12,586 bases of DNA from positions 1-12,586 of the forward strand of contig JAGZGB010000050.1 of assembly GCA_018367495.1 (NCBI GenBank). The letters are read 5' to 3'. This DNA is from Veillonella sp. (GTDB lineage: Bacteria; Bacillota_C; Negativicutes; Veillonellales; Veillonellaceae). The translations under genes and the position numbers were made by a program. The notes under the pieces are model-generated. The model was not told where the DNA came from. It made no database searches and worked only from the letters and a program-made list of their open reading frames with translations. This document shows, piece after piece, positions 1 through 7,915 of the stretch. Position 1 is the stretch's first letter. Every line of letters starts with the position of its first letter.

Positions 1-2586
1 TGTTTGACCTGGAACCCAATCTGTATTAGTCAAGCCAGTAACTTGAGGGGTTTCAACACCAGTTGTAGCTTTAACTTTAGGCGCTGTAATTGTTTGGTTT
101 GCAGTTACACTATCGAATGTTACATCTTTTTTAGTAGAGATTGTGAAATCTTTACCCGCTTGTGTAATTTCGATGTTATCACCATTGATGAATTTAACTG
201 TGTCTCCACCTTTAACATCTTCAGCAGTACCACTATTAGCAACTACTTTCCAAGCAGCTAAATCTTTAACTTTTTGTTCGCCTGCAGGATTCAAATTGCT
301 CAAATCTTTGTCAGCAGCGTTAGCAGCGTTGTTAGTAGCGTTATCGATTTTATTTTTAGTATCTGTATCAAGTTTAACAGTTACATCATTGCCAGAAGCT
401 ACAGTTGTAAGTCCGTCTTCACCTTTAATATTGAATTTCACATCGCCTGTGCTCAAGGATTTCTCTGTAGTGGAACCAGTGTCACCCCCTAAAGAAATGT
501 TACGAGCAATAGCAGCTTTGTTAGCTTCTGCTTTATCGTCTGTCTTCTTCAATTGGGACATATTAACAGCATCTTTATCTGCTACACCATCAGCTACATT
601 AGTAATCTTCTTATCACCTGCATTGATGCCTTTATCGCCATCGATTTTAACAGTTTCATTGCCTGATGCATCTTTGAAAGATGCGCTGTTCAAGCCAGTA
701 AGATTTTTCTTTAAGGATACAGAAATCTTTTTATTGTTTCTAGCAACCGTAATATTGTCGTCACCAGAGAAATCTACAGTGTTACCTTTTTCAATTGCTT
801 CTGGTGTTGCTTCACCATTAGCGGAAAGGTTCCATCCGTATTTATTTTGATCAATAGCCTTATTAATTGCATCAGCCACGTTAGCAGAATCTGCCATACC
901 TGGAGTTGCTGCAGCTGTACCATTTGTAACAGCAATATCTTGCTTTTTGCCAGCAATTGTAATTTTCTTACCATTAGCTGTAGTTGTAATATATGTATTA
1001 TCACCATTTACTGCTAATTTACTATTTGCAAGATTTACATCGCCACTACCAGTGTCACCTGTGAAAGCAAGATTAACGCTCTTTAATTGTGCTACGTTAA
1101 CAGCATCTGTGTCAGCTGTACCAGCAGCAACATAATTGATTTGACGAGTTTGACCGGTTGTACCTACTGCAACACCACCTAATGTAGATGTTAAAGTAGC
1201 ACCAGTTAAGTTAGCATATGTATCAGTACGACCAGTATTAGCATTATAACCTGCTACACCTGATGCAGTACTTGCAACAGACTTAGAACCTATTGCAACA
1301 CCATCAGCAGTTGTAGCACTAGCACCATCACCAATAGCAATCGCTTTATTAGCCGCTGCTGTAATGGACGCATTTGGACCGATGGCAATAGAGTTAGTTG
1401 CTTTAGCACCTGTATTATCCTCATTTGGAATATCTGTAGATTTAATAGAAATATATCTATAAGCAATTTGATTTACAATAGCCGCTAACTGAGAACCATT
1501 GATAGCATCTGTAGAAGTAGCACTTACTTCACCTGGAGCCACGTTTTTCAACTGACGTTCATATCCTGCAGAACCAAAAGATACGATATCACCTGGTAAT
1601 GTTTTATCACCGCCAGCCCATTGAGCAGTAATATTATTTGGTAATGTATAGCTAGATTGTTTTGTACCTGCTTTATCTGTAGTAGAACCACCACCTAATG
1701 CAACAGAATTATCTCGGTTTGCTTTAGCACCCGTGCCAATAGCAACTGCATTTGTTACATCTGAAGTCCCTGCAAGTCGAGTCTGTGCATCAGATGCTGT
1801 ACCAATTGCAATACTAGCATTACCAGAATGAGCCTTCATACCAAGAGTAACACCTGCATGTCCAGCAGTTGCAGTAGTCCATCTAGGGTTACCCAAATTT
1901 ACACCGGTTAATTTTTGCACCGCTGCTTGTAAGCTTGCAGATACAGTGTTCCCATTATTAATATCTGTGTAATCAACGACTCTACCATTTGCACTATCAG
2001 TATCGTCACCACCAATAACGATAGATGCATCACCTTTAGCAAGTGTATTACCACCGATAGCAATACTTTGATCGCCCTCTACAATGGCACCGTCATTTGC
2101 AGCAGCACCACCACCAATAGCAATCCCTTGTTTACTATTTTTAACCTTTGCATTTGTACCAATCGCAATCGTAGTATTACCCTGAGCAGATGCTTTCAAA
2201 CCAACAGCAACACTGGCCGTACTTAATGAGGCACCACTACTAGTAGAATATGCTCCGTTACCAATAGCAATACTGTCATGACTATCAGCATTTGCACCAG
2301 TACCGATTACAACAACATTATTTTTATTAGCCTTTGCATCTTTACCTAACCCAACTGCATTTGCACCTGTAACGCTAGCACCATCACCAAAAGCAACTGC
2401 AGTCGTATAGCTACCACTAGGCACATTATTTACTGCAAATACTACATTAGCATTTATCATAGCCAATGCTGAAAAGATACCAGCTACTACAATTTTCTTT
2501 TTGCCGCTATTATTCTTAGCAAGCTCAGATACTACTACATAACAGTTTTTAGATTTATTCCATATAACTTTAAATACTTTATTCAT
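1..2586 (-). CDS. Trimeric autotransporter adhesin (YadA/Hia type), N-terminal 862 residues, cut by window edge
   Basis: The frame is open from the ATG at 2586 to base 1 with no stop; I checked every codon. Residues 1-24 match the extended signal peptide region (MNKVFKVIW...NCYVVVSELAK). A hydrophobic core follows, with probable cleavage after VVFA at residue 51. From about residue 58 come YadA-head repeats of roughly 14 residues with SIAIG, AVAIG and SVALG cores. An insert at about 205-240 holds TGVNLGNPRW, and more head repeats follow. A neck motif (RQLKNVAPGEVSATSTDAI, about 344-362) is followed by a second short head with GPNASI and KAIAIGDGA (about 403-422). Further neck-like motifs lie at 483-502 and 663-682. 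Trp-ring-like segments are centred on W585 and W779. The C-terminal beta-barrel anchor lies outside the window. Known role of the family: Sec-exported trimeric surface fibres for adhesion and aggregation. The ligand is unknown. An ORF in the opposite strand here is only a shadow. Confidence 0.95.
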   Translation of the reverse strand, partial: MNKVFKVIWNKSKNCYVVVSELAKNNSGKKKIVVAGIFSALAMINANVVFAVNNVPSGSYTTAVAFGDGASVTGANAVGLGKDAKANKNNVVVIGTGANADSHDSIAIGNGAYSTSSGASLSTASVAVGLKASAQGNTTIAIGTNAKVKNSKQGIAIGGGAAANDGAIVEGDQSIAIGGNTLAKGDASIVIGGDDTDSANGRVVDYTDINNGNTVSASLQAAVQKLTGVNLGNPRWTTATAGHAGVTLGMKAHSGNASIAIGTASDAQTRLAGTSDVTNAVAIGTGAKANRDNSVALGGGSTTDKAGTKQSSYTLPNNITAQWAGGDKTLPGDIVSFGSAGYERQLKNVAPGEVSATSTDAINGSQLAAIVNQIAYRYISIKSTDIPNEDNTGAKATNSIAIGPNASITAAANKAIAIGDGASATTADGVAIGSKSVASTASGVAGYNANTGRTDTYANLTGATLTSTLGGVAVGTTGQTRQINYVAAGTADTDAVNVAQLKSVNLAFTGDTGSGDVNLANSKLAVNGDNTYITTTANGKKITIAGKKQDIAVTNGTAAATPGMADSANVADAINKAIDQNKYGWNLSANGEATPEAIEKGNTVDFSGDDNITVARNNKKISVSLKKNLTGLNSASFKDASGNETVKIDGDKGINAGDKKITNVADGVADKDAVNMSQLKKTDDKAEANKAAIARNISLGGDTGSTTEKSLSTGDVKFNIKGEDGLTTVASGNDVTVKLDTDTKNKIDNATNNAANAADKDLSNLNPAGEQKVKDLAAWKVVANSGTAEDVKGGDTVKFINGDNIEITQAGKDFTISTKKDVTFDSVTANQTITAPKVKATTGVETPQVTGLTNTDWVPGQT

Positions 2587-2590
2587 TAAT

Positions 2591-2596
2591 CCCCTC
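2591..2596 (-). promoter_or_regulatory. Ribosome binding site of the autotransporter gene
   Basis: GAGGGG lies four bases before the ATG at 2586. Together with the extended-signal-peptide sequence that begins immediately at this ATG, it fixes the start. Confidence 0.75.
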
Positions 2597-2601
2597 ATAA
2601 G

Positions 2602-2645
2602 TTAGATGATTATTTTAGTCTCTCTTAAGTTCTCTAATCATCTAA
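2602..2645 (-). promoter_or_regulatory. Perfect 11-bp hairpin in the autotransporter leader RNA
   Basis: TTAGATGATTA (2602-2612) and TAATCATCTAA (2635-2645) are perfect inverted repeats around a 22-base loop. The hairpin would be transcribed from the promoter at 2692-2720. It ends five bases before the GAGGGG ribosome site. A competing pairing is possible between TTTTAG (2613-2618, inside the loop) and CTAAAA (2642-2647, overlapping one arm). There is no U-tract at the exit, so it is not a typical terminator. It may be an RNA stability or translation-control element, or a DNA operator; the sequence alone does not decide. Confidence 0.6.
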
Positions 2646-2691
2646 AATTCTTTGTAACTACATTAGTATTTTTAATTTTTTCGATATTTGG

Positions 2692-2720
2692 AGTATATAA
2701 GATTTTCGATATAGTTGCAA
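2692..2720 (-). promoter_or_regulatory. Probable promoter of the autotransporter gene
   Basis: On the minus strand, TTGCAA (2715-2720), a 17-base spacer and TATACT (2692-2697) form a good vegetative-sigma promoter. The predicted start is near 2685, giving a leader of about 100 bases. The -35 is preceded by AAAAATCAC, very like the sequence before the ahpC -35. Confidence 0.65.
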
Positions 2721-3268
2721 GTGATTTTTATCACATTTTCATCATGAATTCATTTTTAAAAAAAGCAGAAAAATAGGATACAATTAATATATTCTATTTA
2801 TATTAATATTCATACATCTTTATTATGAGTATATTTCTTCCCATAAATATTGAAAACAAAAGGGGATTATTCATCAAATCACTAAAATCAATTTAATTAA
2901 TTATTCATGAAAATTAATACCATTGACTAAAAGACATATAGCTTTAAGTTATAACAATCCATTTTTTCATGTTTTTTAGAATATATATTTTAGTATTTTA
3001 TGCCCTTGTTTTCAGCTCAATTTGTTTACCTATTGAACAAAAACTTATAAAATTCGATGTTTTATATTATTATTTCTTATGAAATATCTGTAGCAATAAT
3101 ATATATTCACTACTAAAAAATATATAGATGTTAAAAATAAAAAATAATATAAAAAGAAAATGTCAGAATCCCAATGAGGTTATATAGAGTTATAATTTTA
3201 TTTTTGATTTATAAATATTTATATGGATAACACTAGTAAAACTATCGATAAAGCTTAAAAGTATACAA

Positions 3269-3297
3269 ATATATCGATTTATGTTAAACTATATAAT
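3269..3297 (+). promoter_or_regulatory. Candidate promoter of the tannase-like gene
   Basis: A consensus TATAAT at 3292-3297 lies about 60 bases before the ATG, but the hexamer 17 bases upstream (ATATAT, 3269-3274) is a poor -35. In so AT-rich a region a chance TATAAT is likely. An alternative with TTGATT near 3205 is no better supported. Confidence 0.3.
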
Positions 3298-3343
3298 TAT
3301 AAATAAATTTTAAAATTATAAATTATTATTTGAAATCTAGTTC

Positions 3344-3349
3344 GGAGAG
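3344..3349 (+). promoter_or_regulatory. Ribosome binding site of the tannase-like gene
   Basis: GGAGAG is six bases before the ATG at 3356, and the signal peptide begins at that codon. This supports the start. Confidence 0.7.
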
Positions 3350-3355
3350 TAATTC

Positions 3356-6265
3356 ATGAAATCATCTAGGAAACGTAAGGTCACAGCAGCATTTTTTGCA
3401 GCTGCAGCGTTGGGTGGTGTTGCCCACGCAGCCCCTACCCTCAACATGAATGATTTAGTAGGTTCAAACACGCCCACTGAATCAACGATGCAAAGCACTA
3501 CCAATGTAGCTACTCCAGTTGTACGACCTATGGCAACTCAGCCTATCCCTCAACAACAAGTGATGTATACAAGTGCTACCACACAATTAGTTCCAAAGGT
3601 AACACCTTTAATACCTCGTGTGCGCCCAGTACCTGTAACAGATATAGTAAAAGCTTTATCCGATCAACAAAGATCCGTTTCACAGCCCCAATATATTGTT
3701 AATAAACATACTAATGCTGTAATGGAACCAACATTAGCTATGCATAGCTTGATGAATGTACAACGTAAAACAGAACCTGTTACAGTTCAAAAACAAGTTG
3801 ATGGTAAGCAACAAGTACAAACCACACAACTTCAACGTACACCTGTGATGGTACAACAAGAATCTACAACACCTTTAGTAATCGCTAATACAATGCAAAC
3901 TAAGGCTGTTGTGGCAAAACAGAGATTAACTATTCGCGATATTCAACGTGCAGAACGTGAAAGATTAGCGCAACTAGCTGCCGAGGAGGCTGCAGAGCAA
4001 TCAGGTACAAACCAAGTTGATCAACAAATGGTTGCTCAAAAACAAGCAGAAGCTCAACGCCAGTCCTCAATTTTAGCAGAGCAACAACGTCAAATGGCTA
4101 TGCAAGCTGAACAGCAACGTATGGCACAACAACAAGCAGAAGCTCAGCGTCAAGCAGCTATGCAAGCTGAGCAACAACGACTAGCGGCTCAACAAGCTGA
4201 GGCTCAACGCCAAGCGGCACTAAGAGCTGAGCAAGAGCGTATTGCAGCTCAACAAGCTGAACAAGCGCGTATAGCTGAAGCAGAGCGACAAGCGGCTTTA
4301 AAGGCTGAGCAAGAACGTATTGCCGCAGAACAAGCTGAGGCTCAACGTCAAGCAGATTTAAAGGCTGAGCAAGAGCGTATCGCAGCAGAAAAAGCAAAGG
4401 CTGAACGTGAAGCAGTAATCAAAGCAGAACAAAATCGCATTGCTGCACAACAAGCAGAAATGGCTAGACAAGCTGCTATCAAAGAAGAACAAGAACGTTT
4501 AGCTGCTGAGCAATTAGCCAAAGAAGAAGCTGAAGCTGCCGCTAAGGCACAAGCTGAAGCAGAAGCAAAAGCTAAGTCTGAAGCAGAGGCTGCTATAAAA
4601 GCTCAAGCTGAGGCTGAAGCAAAGGCCAAAGCTGAGGCTGAAGCCGCTGCAAAAAACCAAGCTGAAGCTAATCTTAAACAACCTCAAGAAAGCAAATTAC
4701 CGCAATCTTATGTAGATGCTCGTAATGAAGCTTCTACAAAAGGTTCTGCTGTAACAGAAGAAAAAAATATTCTTTCTCAACCAATAGAACCGCCATTACA
4801 AGCTGATGCATCTGCGAAAATTAGTCTTGCATTTGATGCGAAAAATTATGAATCCATGTCTACGACTGTAGATAATAAGGAAATCAAATATCGCGCCTTC
4901 GAATATATCCCTTACGTGGCTAATCCAATCGATATTGATCAACAGTACATGAATATCTATGTACCAGAAGAATACTTTAATAATGGCACTATAAATGGTT
5001 ACAATACGCAAACAGCCCCTATCTTCATGCCAAATGCGGTAGGTGGTTATATGCCTAGCCAAGCTATGACACCAAAAGTTGAGAACGGCAAACCTAACAG
5101 TGTACTTTATGCACTATCTCGTGGTTACGTTGTGGCTTCCCCTGCTACACGGGGTCGTACTAATAAAGCCTCCGATGGCAACTTCATTGGTAAGGCTCCC
5201 GCAGTTATTGTTGACTTACAAGCTGCTACAGCATACTTACATGCTAATGACTCTACTATGCCTGGTAATGCGAACCGTATTATCACAAACGGTACAAGTG
5301 CTGGTGGTGCTGTATCCTTATTACAAGGTGCCACTGGTAACAGCTCTGACTTCCAACCATATTTACAAGCACTAGGCGCTGCTACAGCGGCAACTAACGT
5401 ATATGCAGTTTCTGCCTATGCGCCTATCACAAACCTTGATGCGGCAGATATGGCATATGAATGGAGCTATAAAGGTATTACCTCTTTCAATAAAGTAACG
5501 ATGGGCCAAGGCGAATTGCCTCAAGCCAACGTAGGTGGTAATACAGCTCCTCCGCAACGTACAATGCAACGTGTAAACTTGAATGCTGATGATGTAGCAT
5601 ACTCGAACTTACTAAGTGAACACTTCCCAGAATACGTAAATAACTTACAATTACATGACTCCATGGGCCGTGTATTGAAACTAGATAAGAATGGTAATGG
5701 TACTTTCAAAAATTACGTGAAAGCATTCATCATCGATGCAGCTAATAAAGCACAAGCTAAAGGTACAGATTTATCTAAACATACATACCTTGTACGAGAT
5801 AATAAAACAGGAGCAATTAAAGATATTAATTGGGAAGCTTACAACCAATTTGTAAGCCGTTCTAAAGCACCAGGAGCATTCGACTCCCGTTCTAATGACT
5901 CTGGCGAAAATAGTCTGTTTGGCACAAGTAATACAAATAATAATCATTTTACAATTACTGCTGCATTACACGATACAACACCTAACCAAGATGTATACGT
6001 AGAAAATGCTAAAATTGTTACCATGATGAACCCAATGAACTATCTCGGTTCTCCAGCAGCGACGAATGCACAGTTCTATCGTATTCGCTATGGTACAGCT
6101 GATAGCAATACATCCATAGCTATTCCATTAATTGTAGGAACACGTGCGCAGAACCTTGGATACAAAGTGGATATGGCAACACCATTTGATGTAGACCACT
6201 CTGGTGATTACGATCTAGATGAATTATTTAATTGGATGGACAACATCGTTAAAAACGGTAGATAA
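3356..6265 (+). CDS. Exported coiled-coil protein with C-terminal subtype-B tannase-like esterase domain
   Basis: The protein has 969 residues. Residues 1-26 are a Sec signal peptide (basic SSRKRK, hydrophobic AAFFAAAALGG, cleavage after AHA). Residues 27-190 are low-complexity and rich in Gln, Thr, Val and Pro. Residues about 195-439 are a TolA-like Ala/Gln/Glu/Lys/Arg coiled coil with 20- and 18-residue repeats. A short linker leads to an alpha/beta-hydrolase domain, about 487-969. It carries the nucleophile motif GTSAGG with Ser648, the tannase-like segment APITNLDAADMAYEW, Asp916 in RYGTADSNTS, and His948 in DVDHSGDYDLDEL. The Asp-His distance of 32 residues equals that recalled for Lactobacillus plantarum tannase (Asp419/His451). 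Known family activity: hydrolysis of galloyl esters to gallate. Substrate here is inferred; another aromatic or carbohydrate ester is possible. The coiled coil could hold the enzyme off the membrane or span the periplasm. No C-terminal anchor is visible. Confidence 0.88.
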   Translation: MKSSRKRKVTAAFFAAAALGGVAHAAPTLNMNDLVGSNTPTESTMQSTTNVATPVVRPMATQPIPQQQVMYTSATTQLVPKVTPLIPRVRPVPVTDIVKALSDQQRSVSQPQYIVNKHTNAVMEPTLAMHSLMNVQRKTEPVTVQKQVDGKQQVQTTQLQRTPVMVQQESTTPLVIANTMQTKAVVAKQRLTIRDIQRAERERLAQLAAEEAAEQSGTNQVDQQMVAQKQAEAQRQSSILAEQQRQMAMQAEQQRMAQQQAEAQRQAAMQAEQQRLAAQQAEAQRQAALRAEQERIAAQQAEQARIAEAERQAALKAEQERIAAEQAEAQRQADLKAEQERIAAEKAKAEREAVIKAEQNRIAAQQAEMARQAAIKEEQERLAAEQLAKEEAEAAAKAQAEAEAKAKSEAEAAIKAQAEAEAKAKAEAEAAAKNQAEANLKQPQESKLPQSYVDARNEASTKGSAVTEEKNILSQPIEPPLQADASAKISLAFDAKNYESMSTTVDNKEIKYRAFEYIPYVANPIDIDQQYMNIYVPEEYFNNGTINGYNTQTAPIFMPNAVGGYMPSQAMTPKVENGKPNSVLYALSRGYVVASPATRGRTNKASDGNFIGKAPAVIVDLQAATAYLHANDSTMPGNANRIITNGTSAGGAVSLLQGATGNSSDFQPYLQALGAATAATNVYAVSAYAPITNLDAADMAYEWSYKGITSFNKVTMGQGELPQANVGGNTAPPQRTMQRVNLNADDVAYSNLLSEHFPEYVNNLQLHDSMGRVLKLDKNGNGTFKNYVKAFIIDAANKAQAKGTDLSKHTYLVRDNKTGAIKDINWEAYNQFVSRSKAPGAFDSRSNDSGENSLFGTSNTNNNHFTITAALHDTTPNQDVYVENAKIVTMMNPMNYLGSPAATNAQFYRIRYGTADSNTSIAIPLIVGTRAQNLGYKVDMATPFDVDHSGDYDLDELFNWMDNIVKNGR
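4100..4477 (+). repeat. Tandem 20-residue (60-bp) coiled-coil repeats inside the tannase-like gene
   Basis: Residues 249-374 comprise six units of the pattern (M/L/I)xAEQxRxAAxQAExxRQA. Five are exactly 20 residues (249-268, 269-288, 315-334, 335-354, 355-374). One (289-314) is expanded to 26 by an extra QARIAE-type insertion. The first two units are almost identical; later units diverge towards Glu and Lys. Less regular related units precede residue 249. Confidence 0.8.
4526..4672 (+). repeat. Tandem 18-residue (54-bp) Ala/Glu/Lys repeats inside the tannase-like gene
   Basis: Residues 391-408 and 409-426 are two 18-residue units, EAEAA(A/I)KAQAEAEAKAK plus one variable residue. Residues 427-439 are a partial third unit ending QAEAN. 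The composition and lack of hydrophobic residues resemble TolA domain II, a long helix that crosses the periplasm. Confidence 0.75.
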
Positions 6266-6290
6266 TCACAATTAAATACATACCATAACA

Positions 6291-6319
6291 AAAAAGGAGC
6301 TACCTAGTAGCTCCTTTTT
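6291..6319. terminator. Bidirectional intrinsic terminator between the tannase-like gene and cysK
   Basis: AAAAAGGAGCTA (6291-6302) and TAGCTCCTTTTT (6308-6319) form a perfect 12-bp stem with a five-base loop. A T-tract follows on both strands: TTTTTC on plus and TTTTTTG on minus. It lies 26 bases after the stop of the plus-strand gene and can also stop cysK transcripts arriving from the right. Confidence 0.85.
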
Positions 6320-6368
6320 CTTGTACATGATTAAAGATTTATATATATATATAGTACATCAAACTAAA

Positions 6369-6397
6369 GAAGCTCCTCACAATGAATGAGGGGCTTC
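6369..6397 (-). terminator. cysK: Probable terminator-like hairpin downstream of cysK
   Basis: GAAGCTCCTCA (6369-6379) and TGAGGGGCTTC (6387-6397) form an 11-bp stem with a seven-base loop, 43 bases after the cysK stop. On the minus strand a TTTAGTTT tract follows, but the stem has one C-A mismatch. On the plus strand the mismatch becomes a G-U pair, but the T-tract is poor. It is most likely the first stop for cysK, backed up by the hairpin at 6291-6319. A (TA)7 run lies between them at 6340-6353. Confidence 0.55.
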
Positions 6398-6440
6398 TCT
6401 TATCAAGAAAGCACTAGCAGTGCCTTCATTTATTATTTCA

Positions 6441-7376
6441 TTATACTTCTGGGAATAATGCTGTGGACAAGTAGCGTTCACCTGTATCAGGAAGAATCAC
6501 TACGATATTTTTACCTTTATTTTCAGGACGTTTAGCCAATTCTTGAGCAGCCCAAAGAGCAGCACCAGAGGAAATACCAACTAAGATACCTTCTGTATGA
6601 CCAAATGCTTGAGAAGTAGCAAATGCATCATCGTTAGTTACTTGGATTACTTCATCATAAATATTAGTATCCAAAGTTTCCGGAATAAAGCCAGCGCCTA
6701 AACCTTGAATTTTATGTGGACCAGGTTTACCATTGGACAATACTGGAGAATCAGATGGTTCAACAGCTACAACTTTTACGCCAGGATTTTGTTCTTTTAA
6801 ATAACGACCTGCACCTGTTAAAGTGCCGCCTGTACCAACACCAGATACATAGATATCTACAGTACCATCAGTATCTTGCCAGATTTCAGGACCAGTTGTT
6901 TTGTAGTGAATTGCTGGATTTGCTTGGTTTACGAATTGACCTGCTTCGATTGCACCAGCTGTAGCTGTTACAATTTCTTTAGCTTTAGCGATGGCCCCTT
7001 TCATACCAAGAGCACCATCAGTCAAGACAAGTTGAGCCCCATAACCGAGCATCAATTTACGACGTTCGATAGACATTGTCTCTGGCATTACAATAACTAC
7101 TTTATAACCAAGAGAAGCACCAACAGCAGATAATCCGATACCAGTATTACCAGATGTTGCTTCTACAATTGTGCCGCCTGGTTGTAATTCACCAGCTTCA
7201 ACAGCTGCTTGAATAATTGCTGCAGCGATACGATCTTTTACAGAGCCACCTGGATTAAAGTATTCCAATTTAGCAAAAATATTAGCATCTGCGCCATATT
7301 TTTCACCAAAACGTGTAGCAGCCAATAAAGGTGTTTTACCAATTAATTCAACGAAAGATTTTGCAATATTAGACAT
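6441..7376 (-). CDS. cysK: Cysteine synthase A (O-acetylserine sulfhydrylase)
   Basis: The 311-residue protein makes L-cysteine from O-acetylserine and sulfide with pyridoxal phosphate in the cytoplasm. Numbered from the chosen ATG, the PLP lysine is K47 in NPGGSVKDR. The substrate loop is SGNTG (75-79) and the phosphate-binding loop is GTGGT (181-185). The segments HKIQGLGAGFIP and LPDTGERYLST near the C-terminus are typical of CysK. Length and motifs fit type-A enzymes well. The ATG at 7376 is preferred because AAGGAG (7385-7390) precedes it by eight bases. An in-frame GTG at 7385 would overlap that ribosome site. The gene starts 15 bases after the stop of the Rrf2-family gene, so the two are co-transcribed. 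In Bacillus and Staphylococcus, CysK binds CymR and acts as its cysteine-sensing partner; the same is inferred here. Confidence 0.96.
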   Translation of the reverse strand: MSNIAKSFVELIGKTPLLAATRFGEKYGADANIFAKLEYFNPGGSVKDRIAAAIIQAAVEAGELQPGGTIVEATSGNTGIGLSAVGASLGYKVVIVMPETMSIERRKLMLGYGAQLVLTDGALGMKGAIAKAKEIVTATAGAIEAGQFVNQANPAIHYKTTGPEIWQDTDGTVDIYVSGVGTGGTLTGAGRYLKEQNPGVKVVAVEPSDSPVLSNGKPGPHKIQGLGAGFIPETLDTNIYDEVIQVTNDDAFATSQAFGHTEGILVGISSGAALWAAQELAKRPENKGKNIVVILPDTGERYLSTALFPEV

Positions 7377-7391
7377 AATAGTCACTCCTTA

Positions 7392-7841
7392 TTAAATAGA
7401 ACCATCCCAATTGTCATATTTTGTATCAAGCTTAGCGTAAGTGCCATCAATTACATCTTGCAGCGTTACGCTTTCTAAATAATCATGAATATAATTTTGC
7501 AATCCTGCCCAGAACCCAACAGTTCGTTCATTAATTACTGTATCAGTGCTCACCCCTTCATCAAGAGTTGAGATGATAGCCATGGACTCCTCCGTGGCGA
7601 GCAAAATTTCAATAATGGTGTACTCTTTAGGGCTTTTAGATAAACGATAGCCACCGTATTTACCACGAATGCTATCCACCAAGTTAGCAGCACCCAAACG
7701 AGCCACAATTCCCTCTAGGTATTTTTCAGATATACCTTGTCGTTCTGCAACAGATCGCAAGGAAACAGGTTTATCTTGTCCTTGCTCCGCTAAGTCGATG
7801 AGAACCATCAATGCATAGCGACCTTTTGTGGAAATCCTCAT
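7392..7841 (-). CDS. Rrf2-family transcriptional regulator, CymR-like
   Basis: The protein has 149 residues. The N-terminus MRISTKGRYALMVLIDLAE and the winged-helix segment ISEKYLEGIVARLG...SIRGKYGGYRL are typical of Rrf2 proteins. The C-terminal part (WAGLQNYIHDYLESVTLQDV) resembles the dimer region of Bacillus CymR as I remember it. It has no cysteine, so it cannot bind an Fe-S cluster the way IscR or NsrR do. That points to the CymR type, which represses sulfur-uptake and cysteine genes and senses cysteine through CysK. The gene leads a two-gene operon with cysK. Its own promoter carries a 25-bp palindrome at the predicted start site, so autorepression is likely. GAGAGG (7850-7855) supports the ATG at 7841. 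Confidence 0.9.
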   Translation of the reverse strand: MRISTKGRYALMVLIDLAEQGQDKPVSLRSVAERQGISEKYLEGIVARLGAANLVDSIRGKYGGYRLSKSPKEYTIIEILLATEESMAIISTLDEGVSTDTVINERTVGFWAGLQNYIHDYLESVTLQDVIDGTYAKLDTKYDNWDGSI

Positions 7842-7915
7842 ATATCTTGCCTCTCTTTGTAAAAGTTAGTGCTAACACACCCCATGTTAAAAAGCACTTA
7901 TCCAACTTTATCCAT

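Larger units (their letters stand above)
2587..3355. other. Long AT-rich divergent intergenic region
   Basis: These 769 bases separate the divergent adhesin and esterase genes. The adhesin side holds the promoter and leader hairpin listed separately. Between about 2721 and 3240 I see no credible gene: the few ATG-initiated frames are under about 12 codons and lack ribosome sites. The stretch is very AT-rich, with many A and T runs. A 10-base direct repeat AATTATAAAT occurs at 3295-3304 and 3314-3323, 19 bases apart, between the possible esterase -10 and its ATG. No insertion-sequence ends or tRNA-like fold were recognised. Confidence 0.6.

Noticed and set aside
143..850. 235-codon open frame on the plus strand
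   Set aside because: It is antisense to the autotransporter, whose frame is fully open and carries signal peptide, head and neck motifs. The repetitive composition of that gene explains the open shadow.
2851..3014. Inverted TGAAAACAA / TTGTTTTCA as ends of a small mobile element
   Set aside because: Only nine bases match. One such pair is expected by chance in this AT-rich span, and no target duplication or further matching of the ends was seen.
3223..3258. Eleven-codon frame starting ATGGATAACACTAG
   Set aside because: It is very short, has no ribosome site and shows no coding character.
4030..4500. Repeated array resembling direct repeats of a CRISPR locus
   Set aside because: The repeats are contiguous, in frame, degenerate at codon third positions and encode coiled coil. 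There are no unique spacers.
7385..7385. GTG start that would make cysK three codons longer
   Set aside because: It overlaps the AAGGAG ribosome site that correctly spaces the ATG at 7376.
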